This document shows positions 32,685 to 43,300 of a stretch of DNA of 64,000 nucleotides, piece after piece (the stretch's first letter is position 1; each line of letters begins with the position of its first letter). The position numbers and the translations under genes were made by a program. The notes beneath the pieces were generated by a model. The model worked only from the letters and a program-made list of their open reading frames with translations, was not told the DNA's origin and did not search any database. The DNA lies in contig JADWQD010000002.1 of the NCBI GenBank assembly GCA_016110215.1, positions 2,666,001-2,730,000 of the forward strand, written 5' to 3'. The DNA is from Capronia americana. Its lineage: Eukaryota > Ascomycota > Eurotiomycetes > Chaetothyriales > Herpotrichiellaceae.

Positions 32685-33623
32685 TCATCTAACGCCCATG
32701 GACGCTCTGATTTGCATGATTTGTGCTCTTTCGCTGGGCGAGAATGAGTCGATCGTCCTCTGGTCCATGGCTAAGACCTGCTGGATCATCTCCTGGTGTG
32801 AGAGCTGAGGTTGCTGTTGAGGCGGTGGCTGTTGTTGTGGTATGGCTGGTGGTGCATATTGCTGGGGAGGTGGTCTAGGAGGCATTTGGCCAGGCACCAT
32901 TCCGGGCGGATAGCCAGGATACTGTTGTGGTACCGGCTGCGGAGGAGGGACGGCGGCTGGTTGAGGTGGCCTGGCGGCTTGTTCGACGACCTGGGCCAGG
33001 ACTTTCGGGTCGACCAGGTTCATGAGAATCAGCGCCTGAAAGATGGCGTATGAGAGTTGCGGTGCGGTCTTGAGAAGGGAAGTTGCTCTTGCGGGGTCGG
33101 AAATGGCGAGCCCCTTCATCTGGGTCAGGACGTCGAGGAGCTGCGGCGGAGGGAGAGTAGAGAGGGTTTGGGAGATGGCGTCGGTCGCTCTCAGATTGGG
33201 AGGGAGATCGACGCCCGGAGGCAGGGGAGGAAGCGCACTTCCAGCGGCGGCGTTTAGGCCATCGGCGGGCGGAGCGCTGGCTTGGTCGTAGTTCGTCGGC
33301 ACCGAGTCCTTCTCGTTGTTGTGAGGCCAGTCAACGCGGATCTTGCGACCATCGATTTCATAGTCGTTCAAGTTCCTGACTGCGCTGGCCGCTTGGTCTG
33401 CGTCTTGGAAGTCTGCAAAGCCGAATCCTTTCGATTTTCCTGTGTCGGGGTTGGTCATCAACCGGAACTTGACCACAGTGCCGACTTGGTTGAGGATTCT
33501 GATGATGTTCTCCTCGCTGAGATCTGCCACATGTCAGTCGTGCACGGGGGCGGGGAGACAGCAGGGTCACTCACTGAATGGTATGTTACCCACGAAAACG
33601 CTACGACTCTGTCCAGGCGCCAT
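32685..33623 (-). CDS. mRNA 3'-end cleavage factor, CstF-64/Rna15-like
   Basis: RNA-binding subunit of the cleavage stimulation factor/CF IA complex, which recognises the downstream (animal) or A-rich (yeast) element before polyadenylation. Two exons: 33623-33575 (MAPGQSRSVFVGNIPF, RNP2) and 33523-32685, giving 295 aa. The RRM continues LSEENIIRILNQVGTVVKFRLM...GKSKGFGFADF (RNP1). A hinge domain follows (ISQTLSTLPPPQLLDVLTQMKGL...LSYAIFQALILMNLV), which binds CstF77/Rna14. Then a Pro/Gln-rich linker and the C-terminal three-helix domain (SHQEMIQQVLAMDQRTIDSFSPSERAQIMQIRASMG), which contacts Pcf11. The whole family architecture is present and length is close to normal. It is divergent from PHB2. 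Confidence 0.94.
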
Positions 33624-33869
33624 TTTTGGTGGTGGTAGAGTCGAGTTTGAAGCAAGGACACGAGCTTTTAGTGACTGCGAAGTGATTGTGAACAATGAAG
33701 AGCGCGATGGGAATTCAGTTAAAGCGGCGCCTTGGCGCATCTGCTTCTCCGCAGTGGTTGGCCCGGACCTCAATTTGGATGCGAGCATCATCGACATTGC
33801 CTGCCTGCTGCTCTTTATCCCAGGTGTCACTCTTTCACCGATCCCCCTGTCTTTAACAAAGGCGCAACC
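33624..33869. promoter_or_regulatory. Compact bidirectional promoter CstF64/PHB2
   Basis: Only 246 bp separate the start codons of the cleavage factor (minus) and prohibitin-2 (plus), so promoters and both 5' UTRs must share it. No TATA box is evident. C/T-rich stretches precede the PHB2 start. Confidence 0.6.
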
Positions 33870-34898
33870 ATGTCCTACGACCCGAGGGAGCATTTCCAGC
33901 AGATCCAGCGGACTTTGCAGCAGCGCAGAGGTCAAGGCTTCGGAGGGATGCCCAGCGGAGGCGGCGCTGCAGGGAGAGGAATCCTTGCCCTGGTAGGCCT
34001 AGGTATTGCTGGAGTTGTTATCTCAAACTCTCTATTCAACGGTAATTGTCCCCCATCGTTGACAGTTGTGATGGTTCTGACGCGGTTTCAGTGGATGGTG
34101 GTCACCGCGCGATCAAGTACAAGAGAATATCAGGTGTATCGAACGAGATCTACAACGAAGGTACTGAGATGCGCTCACTTTGCTGGGATTTGATTGCTAA
34201 TCGGCGTAGGTACACATATCCGACTACCCTGGTTCGAGACGCCCATTGACTACGATGTCCGAGCAAAACCACGAAATGTCGCCTCTTTGACAGGAACGAA
34301 GGATTTGCAGATGGTCAACATCACATGTCGTGTTCTTTCAAGACCTCGAGTCGAGGCACTGCCACAAATCTACCGCACACTCGGCACCGACTACGACGAA
34401 CGTGTGCTTCCATCCATTGTCAATGAGGTGCTGAAGTCTGTGGTGGCCCAGTTCAATGCCAGCCAGCTCATCACACAGCGAGAGAATGTTGCCAGACTGG
34501 TCCGAGACAACCTCACGAGAAGAGCCGCCCGGTTCAATATCATGCTGGATGATGTCTCATTGACCCATCTTTCATTCTCACCCGAGTTCACGGCTGCGGT
34601 CGAGGCTAAGCAGGTTGCCCAGCAGGAGGCCCAGAGGGCGGCCTTCTTGGTCGACAGAGCCCGACAAGAGAAGCAAGCCACCATTGTTCGCGCACAGGGT
34701 GAGGCCAGATCGGCAGAGTTGATCGGTGATGCCATCAAGAAGAGCAGAAGCTATGTCGAACTCAGACAGATCGAGAATGCCCGCAATATTGCTCAGCTTC
34801 TGCAAGAGGCTGGTGGAAAGAACAAACTGTATCTGGATGCGCAGGGCCTCGGGCTTAATGTCAAGGCTGGGGAGTTCGATGGTCCGTTAAAGAAGTAA
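33870..34898 (+). CDS. PHB2: Prohibitin-2
   Basis: Inner mitochondrial membrane scaffold that forms ring complexes with PHB1 and stabilises newly made membrane proteins and the m-AAA protease. Three exons: 33870-34041, 34092-34160 and 34210-34898, giving 309 aa. Residues ~36-56 (GILALVGLGIAGVVISNSLF) form the N-terminal membrane segment. The SPFH/band-7 domain follows: VDGGHRAIKYKRISGV, GTHIRLPWFETPIDYDVRAKPRN and ALPQIYRTLGTDYDERVLPSIVNEVLKSVVAQFNA. A coiled coil follows (AAVEAKQVAQQEAQRAAFLVDRARQEKQ), ending in AQLLQEAGGKNKLYLDAQGLGLNV. Both intron joins restore conserved motifs exactly. The long Gly/Arg-containing N-tail matches fungal PHB2, not PHB1. Confidence 0.97.
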
Positions 34899-37399
34899 AG
34901 GCTCTCAAATGGAACTGGTAGACGCATCCTGGCAAGACGACTTCCCCTTCCCTTTGCCATGTTTCAACAGGAATAGCGCTTGATCCTCAAAATGTACAAT
35001 TCTTCACTCGAATATCGTCCTTTCTTGACTGAATGCCGTAGAGTAGCATGTAATTTTCCGAGCCCACGTAAAACGAGCAAGTACTGTAGGAGTGATTACT
35101 GCGGAGCGGAGACGGACTGCAGACGATGCCAAGGGCGGAGCGAACGTCCATTCTGTGGCAGCTCCGCGCGCAGCTGCTCGACCCGGGCTTTCCTGCTCAC
35201 CATGGCCTGCCCGTGCCGTCCTCATCTTGGTGGCTGAAAGATGCCAGTCAGTGGTGATCCAGGACAACATAATGGCGTGGTGAGAGCGACCAGCGATGGC
35301 GTGGTCGAAGTCCCCGCCCTTTCCATTCCGTCTGCCGCAGGGTGACTTGCTCGAGCAGCCTTGCCACGAGGAGTGGCCGTCAGGTGAAGAGGTGCCGCTC
35401 ATCGTTGTTTCTGAGGTCTGTCGAGTGAACATGATCGCCGCCAACACTGTATTTGACTGACCCAGACGTGCAGTGTGAGGCAGGCTCGAGCCGATTTGAT
35501 GTCGTAGGTCAGAGCAACCAGCACAACGGCCACGGCCCTCGCTCCCCTCACCGAACACTGGGTACCTTCGCGCCGACGACATTGCCACCTCCATTTTCAT
35601 CCAAACCACCCTCCATTCTTTTCCTGAAGCTCAACAAATCTCCTGGACTTCCCCTCAGTAGCCTCAACGCCTGCGCCCAGACAGCTAACTCCACAGCCAT
35701 GGTTTCCTTCCAACCCTGGACCGAGGCATCATCGCCCTTGTGTCGACGTGGGTGTCCGCTTTCAATTCTTCCCCAGTCTCCTTCCCGTCCTTAGCTTCAA
35801 GGTGATGTCTCTCTCCGAGTCGACATCTTCAGGAACCACCTTCAACGGCTTCAGGTTCCCCCGCTGGAGCACGTAGCTCGGCTGCCATGGAATGCTCTCA
35901 ATCACTGACGGTGGCAGTACTGCCACAGTCCCCTGTGGGCCGACACATCATACTCTTCTATGGCTTTGCTCCCCTACCATTCCTCGTATTCTCCCACACC
36001 ACTCTTCACGACAGCCAGAGTACACCACACCGGGAACTTAAGGTAACCCCACATCATACTCGTCGGGCGTGAGTGCATACACTTACAACCCTCCACCCGG
36101 TCTTGACTTCGGCTTCCATTCTCGGCCCTGAGGAGCATTCCACCGATTGAAGGCATACTGCTGGGGCTCGCGCGAGTACCAGGCAGGTGCGGGCCACCTG
36201 GTCTGTTTCTGAGCACGAGAGCTGGTAAGAGCACCTCTCTTCCAGCTCAGGCAAACAAACTGTTGGTGAAATGTTTCCTTTGCTGGCCGATAGTCTCTGG
36301 ACACAATCCTGGCTTTGTTGTTCAAAGTTTGCTGTCGTTCAGGGGATAACAATTGTGTGCGTCGGGCCGCGTCTTGGATGTCGCTGCGCCATCGGGACCC
36401 TGCCGTCAATCCTCACAAACTTTCGCTGTCCACAAAGAGCGTCTGCTTTACCATTCACAGGAAAAGACGCTGGCTGTGGAGAAGAGGTACAGCAAGGTAG
36501 CCTGCCCCGGCTTAATCAATGCATGGAAGGATGGTGGAGGATACTAAAAATTCACCACGGAGAGGAATGTTTGCTTGAAGGAGAGTTTGATTGAGGTCGC
36601 AAGACCACAACTGCTGCGGCCTGCCAAAGCGAGAGCTCCTCATCGCATCGTTTGTCACTGCACCATCGCATCATCGCATCATCCGTCACTGCATCACCGG
36701 GGTGGACTATACAGCACAAAGCACGAACAGCTTCTGGTTGGCCGATACCCATGTGTCCCGGGGTGGAGCGCAGAGACGAGGCTCGCATCCCTTCATTTCA
36801 ACCCTCTGACCCTCATCCGTCCAACTCAAGCAACACAAACATCTTCCACACAACCACTTAAACTGCCTTCTGCAGCTCAAACTTCTTCCTCATCTCAGCC
36901 AGAGTCTTGAAGAGAACGCCTCCTATTTTTCTTGGACGTCGTACTGCCAATTTTGGGACAAAATTGGCCTTCTCAAGGTTGGAGGCTTGCTGTTCGCTGA
37001 GCGACCGACCCTCACCAGATCCCCCACCGTCACCCCAGCCCAGCTACCTCACCACAACTCCCTATCTCGGATCATACATCGTCAAGTTCCTCAGTTCAGA
37101 GCTTTTCTGTGAATCCTCGGATTTCCAGAGAGCAACTCTGTCAGATCCGTCTCCCAAGACACGTCTCGACAACCCACACCCATTGACCTCCTCAAATCCT
37201 CCTACAACCTTCTGGATTTTTGGAAAGCCGGCCGATCAGCTTCCTGAACGCTTTCCAAGCAGGGCGCTGAAAGGCGCGTGGTCTGTAAGTCATTGCCACG
37301 ACCGTTATCATCTTGCCAAAACTGACAATTTCAGCAGTCAAATCATTTCTTCGTCGCTACAAGATCCTCAACCCTTTTTTCCCTCAAAACTCTCTGAAG
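34899..37399. other. Intergenic; DNMT5 promoter and leader
   Basis: 2.5 kb with no supported gene. The part nearest DNMT5 probably contains its 5' UTR, with a likely leader intron from the GTAAGT at about 37285 to the TTTCAG ending near 37335. Near 36660-36715 there are short direct repeats of GCATCATC/GTCACTGCA. Confidence 0.5.
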
Positions 37400-40300
37400 A
37401 TGTCATCGAACATCTCTGAGGAGGATGCTACTTCCGCCCGCGCATCATCAGCTGGTGCTGACGAGGTCTACCATCCAGGCTCGCGCTACGAGGCAGTAGT
37501 CAATGAAAATGGTAGGGCAAGACGCCCATCAAAGTCGCAAATGCGAGCAAAAAAACCCGAAGAAGGGAGGGTCCCTGGCACCAACAAGCACTATAAGCAT
37601 TATGACCTTGGTACTAATGCCTCAGAAGTGTACATGGAGTTCCCTGATGGTGGGAGAAGAGAAGTAATCCCGCGTCCAGAAAAACGCGTGTACAAAGACA
37701 TCGAGTTGGCGCCAATTGACTCTGGTGACACCCTCTTGGGCTCAAGCGGCGATCAAACAAAGCCAGGCTTGGAAGAGCTACAGCTACTTCGAGATCTCTA
37801 CAATTCTGCCAATCAGCAATCACACGACAGTGGTGACCCTGCAAACCAGGAATCGGATGGTGTTGATGGGGGTACTGTTGCAGAAGCCCTCAACCACGTG
37901 CCTTCCAGCGGGGATTATTCACTCACAGACGAGAGTGAATCAGATGAGAGCGAGGTCGAAGCTGTCCAGACGAAGAAGGCCAAAGGACGTCCAGCTCGCA
38001 AACCCACGGCAAAGGGTCGCGCGAAATCGACGGCACCAACGCAGAACGGTGATGACGATAAGGCCGATTCTGATGATGACGGCGGAGACAACAAAGTAGG
38101 CGAGCATAATCGTCTCGACGTCACTACGCATCCACTGTCGGATATCGATCGCATCTTCAGTCTGATTACCGACCATGCCGTCAACGAGGGTCTGCTCGAA
38201 GCCATGAAGGTCTTTGGAGTTCAGGGCATTAAAGTAGTCACCATGTGCTCCGGGACGGAAGCCCCATTTGTCGCGCTCGATCTTATCCGAAATTCGCTAC
38301 GCTCATCCGATGCACGCGAGAAATTCAAGTATCAGCATCTTGGAAGTGCTGAGATCGAACCGTGGAAGCAAGCATTCATCCTCAGAAATTTCGGCCCTCC
38401 GATTATCTTCCGAGATGTCACGGACTTCGAAAGTCACGCCGAAAACCCAGACGACAAGGATCGCTACCCTGTCACAGCCTTTGGGAAACGTGTTGAGCCT
38501 CCTCGAGGTGCTCATATTCTAGTTGCTGGCTCTTCCTGCGTGGACTACTCTACCCTGAACAGAGTCAAAGGTGAATGGAAAGGAGAACGAGGCGAAGGCG
38601 AGTCCGCCAGGACCATGAACGGCATCGGCGCCTACGCCAAAATGTACAAGCCCACCGTGATCATCATCGAGAATGTCGCCGGAGCTCCATGGAACATGAT
38701 CAAGGTCTTCTGGGCGGAAAAAGGATACGACACTGTGATTGTGAAGCTGAGTACCGTTGACTATTATTTACCACAGACCCGCCAGCGGGGATACCTATTC
38801 GGCGTACACCAAGACATTGCCGACTTGGCCGGATTCGACATCAACCAAGCTCACAAGGAATGGATCCACCTGATGGCTGGTTTCCAGCGTCGGGCATCAT
38901 CCCCATACTCGGACTTCACTCTCCGCGAAGACGACCCACGTCTGCAATCAGTCATTCACAGTGTTACGGACAATAAGAAGAGAGGAGGTTCGACTGATTG
39001 GGTTCAGTGTCGAAAACGGCACGTGCAGGAGCGTGTAGCAAATAAACTTGGACTCGGCACCCCATTCACCAAACGTCGAGGTCATCCGCAAGCTCAACTC
39101 GACGACTATGCTGATCAAGAGTGGGCACTCAAGCAGAGCAAAAGAGTTCTCGATATGTTGGATATCCGTCATCTCGACGACGTTTCTCGGCGAGACTTCG
39201 ACATGCGCTTCAAACATCGAAATATCAACGTCTCGCAGAATGTTGACCGGGATCGAGATAACCGTCAATGGGGCATCGTTGGTTGCGTCACACCCAGTGG
39301 ATGTCTTTTCGACACTCGACGAGGTGGCCCACTCACTGGTCTGGAAATTCTCGCCCTACAAGGATTCCCCACAGGAGATCTTCAGCTTGAGAAGTACACG
39401 TCGAATCAGCTCCAGGACCTTGCCGGCAATGCCATGTCGACGACCGTCATCGGCCCAGCAATTCTCAGTGCCATCATCGCATGCTTCCGTGTCCATGAGG
39501 ACAATGATGGAGAACAACAAATCTTCGAGGTGGCTGTGGATGAGCATCAGGACTCGAGCGAGGACCAGCCCATGGAGGACGCGCCCGTGAGGGAAGCATT
39601 CGATGAGAGAGAGCTAGAGACCAATCCAAATTCCAAGGATCTCGTTCCATTAGAGGAAGAGTTTCCTCGTGTGCACGATACGGAGAAAGGTCCATACTCC
39701 CTGGCAACCATCCTGGGGAAAGCCAGAGACCTTCAACCGCTATGCCGCTGCGAAGGTCTTCACCGACGCACTTCAGAAGAAATCATCTATTGCCAAGACT
39801 GCTATTACACATGCTGCAAGGGGTGCAGTAGAGATACACACGGTCACAAGGCTCTGAGCAAACTGGAAATCGGGACATCACCTCGCCCCGTTGCCAGGAC
39901 CTTTGCGCAACTTTTGATCGAGGTTCTGCCCGCGGTGCTACAAAATCAAAACGCGAGCGCCTTGCTGCCCCCCTTAGCCGCATCGTCTTCTGAAGAAATC
40001 AAGGTCCGGGTCTCAGAAGCACTTCAGAGCAAAGTACATTTTCAAGGCGTCAAGTTTGAGGGTTCCTGGAAGGCAGTCTACGAATCAGAGCTCGCCCTAC
40101 TGGAACTCGAGTTCGTTCCAAATCGTCACATGTGCGACACTTGCGAAAATCACGAGAAACCCCATCTTCACCTTGACGTCGTGCCAATGTGGTTACTCTT
40201 CGCCAAAGCCCCAGCAGACGAGCCCGTGGATAGCAAGATGCGAAAGTTGTTCCAACACCCTATCGCTTGCATGACACCGGAACAAACTCTGTTCAGTGGC

Positions 40301-43300
40301 AAGTGGAAACTCTGGGATGGACCGCCGCAGCATTCAAAGGTTCGCATTGTCCAGGCAGGCGAGCAGGTCCCTTCCTGGGAGCGGAGACTTGAACTTGAAG
40401 GGGCGCCGTTTCGAAGCCTGAATTCGTTTTCTGCCATTGAAGTCAGCCACTCGACTTCGGCCCACGACAAAGCACAGTCGCTGGTTGAAGATATCGCAGG
40501 GATATATCAACTGCTCCCAGACTGTCCTGCACCGAGCGGCACGCTACACCGAAGAGTTCGTGGATCCGGAACCGGAACAGCACCTTTATTCCTCTTTCTG
40601 CAGTCCAATCCTCTACAGGATGGCCGCTTCGATCGCGTAGTCTTCTCGAATCAACCTTTCCGAGCAACTACAGTTGATGGCAGAGGGGTGCTGGCAGCCC
40701 TTGACAAATCATGGAGACCAGTCGCCACAGCCCAGGTGTATAGGGGTCAAGAGGTCCTGTGTGAACCTGTCAGCCAGTGGTCGGATTCTCCCGCTCAAGA
40801 ACTGCAGATGCCTAGGGAAGAAAACACTGTCCAGAAGTGGGTGCTGAAACCGAATGCTGATCCCATGTCAGCTGCCGCCTGCGTCAACGCTTTCTCCACT
40901 ATCTTGCTTCTTGATTTGACTTGCGACGCCAACGCCAGAGGGAGACTGGAAAATCGTCGAGAAATCTGCATCACTCTGGAACGGAAAACGCACGCCTTAA
41001 GCGATTTTGGCTGGATTCTTTCACACTCGGCAAGCATCCCGCGCCCCTGGAATAGTTGGCAACACATCGATCTCTCAAAGGCTGTCGAATGCAAAGTTTG
41101 TTCTCCTGCACAGCCATGTGTCAAGTGGGTGCTGAAAAAGACCGGCGCCAGCGAAAACGTCAAGGCCATGGAGAGTCCACTTGAAGCCGCGGAATACGAG
41201 AATGCTTTGAGCAGCAGACCCAACCCAGCGGTAGCACTTCTGCGAGATGTTGAGGGCAAGGCATTACTCGACGTCAAGATCAACATAACGACACTTGCCC
41301 ATCGCGCTGTCGCTCCGTTTCTAGTCAATCGCTCCCCGGACTCTGAACTGGAATCTCTGCAGTGGCGTGTGGATCCATATGATCAGTTCGGTCCTCACCC
41401 AAAGTTCTCTTTGCCAAAGCTTCAGTCCAACAAGCTTGATCCGGTCAATAAGAGCCTGCAACAGGAGTTAGACCTAGGACGACCTTTGTGGAAGTCGCAG
41501 CTCCAGGTTCTCGCGTGGATGATCGACCAGGAAATCTCGCCGAAAGTGTGGGACGAAATGTCTCTGATTGAATCCTGCTTGCCAGCGCTTGGATGGAGGC
41601 TGGAGGCCAAAGCACTCTTGCGTAGGCGCCATGTTCGTGGAGGAGTCATTGCCGACGAAGTAGGAGCAGGAAAGACGACCACTTCTCTCGCCTTGGTCAA
41701 ATACGACTACCAACAATCTCAGACCACGGCTGCGACACAAAGCCAAGGCACGCCAGACTCTGAGCCAGAAGCTCAACCAAACCAGGACGATGCCGAATCG
41801 CACACAGGGAAGTTAGAGACCGATGGCACGCTCATACTGGTGCCCAAGAATATCCTCAGTCAGTGGGAAGGCGAAGTCCGGAATTGTCTCAATTGGCGCA
41901 AACTTCAGCCTGCAGAGAGAACTGGTCTTGAGCAGAAAGCTCCATACTACATCACGGTCAAGGACGTACCAGAACTACAAAAGTATTCTCACGAACAGAT
42001 CAAAGGAGCCGCGCTTGTTCTTGCCGCCTGGGATTTGTTCGGTCAGAAGGCTTACTGGAGTTCCCTACGCAAGATCGCATGTTCTACTTGCACTCCCGAC
42101 GAGCCGGGACGTGCTTTCGACGAGTGGTTGAGAGAGACTCTTCCTTCCCTCGGAACCTGTGTGGAAGCGCTGAAGACGGGTGTTGCCGATTTCTGGACTG
42201 CATGGGACAGTGTCCGAGAGCGTGCCCAAACCGACCATAAGTATGAGAATTTTGAAGGCTTCCTGACACGGCAGACCAAGCGAAATTTCTTCGCTAAAGA
42301 GCGTGCTGCTGCAAAGAACAAGGCCGGCCCGAGCAATGCCACTGCAGGCAATGAGGCATCTGAAGACAAAAAGGCGATGGACCTTCGTATCCAGGAGACA
42401 GCCCAACAGAAATCTCAGGAAGAACTAGCCGGATTCCGACGAGATTTACATCGTCAAGGGCAGCCCATGCCTCCCCCAGTACTGCTCCACATGTTTGCAT
42501 TCCGTCGGTTGATCGTGGACGAGTACACGTACATCGAAGGGGAGGCGTTGCTAGCATTGTTGCAACTTGACGCGGCTAGGAGATGGATGCTGTCTGGAAC
42601 GCCACCAATTCAAGCATACGACAGCCTCAACACAACGGCAAAGCTGATCGGGACCCAGATTGCCACCTACGACGAGCACGAGGGGAAGTTCGGATTTGGG
42701 AAAGATGCTCCGAAAATGAGCAAAGACAAGTCACATGCCCAAGAAGTCCAGTCATACCAATACGTGGCCTCTGCAGCCTTCAAGGAAGCTGTGTACGGAC
42801 GCGCCAGAGACTTCTCCGAACGGTTCATTCGCAAGAATGAACCCTCACAAGGACGGGCAGGGAAGACAAGTTCCCTGGCCCGGGTTGATCTCAACCCATC
42901 CGAGTGGGTGACCTGCTCGGACGTAGGCAATCTGGCGATGGACCCAGATCGCCCCTTCGGTAAGTCCACCACCACCAAGAAAGTTGGCGTGAACAAGGAG
43001 GTTCCCGCCAGCATCTGGTGGCTTACCGACCTGGTGGAGCGGACCAACGGACCTCAAGATGCACGGATCTGCTCCAGCGTCATGCTCGAGGAAATCTGGC
43101 CGGTTGTCCGGGAGGATGCACACTGCATCCTCACCAGACAACTGGCCGGTGCCGAAGAGCACCGCATGGAGCAGATCATCAAGGAGCAGGCAGAGCATGT
43201 CTGCTCCCGTATCAGCGAGGTCCTCCCGCTCCTCCAGGAGCTGTGGCACATGCACCGCTTGGTGCGCCATAGCGACAAAGGGGCTGCCGCCAGCTTCACG

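Noticed and set aside
32199..32747. 182-aa ORF beginning with a Trp run
   Set aside because: It is the (TGG)13 microsatellite read as poly-Trp and then runs antisense into the CstF64-like gene.
35004..35609. 201-aa minus-strand ORF downstream of PHB2
   Set aside because: Biased composition without domain pattern, overlaps several other frames and the PHB2 3' flank; treated as chance.
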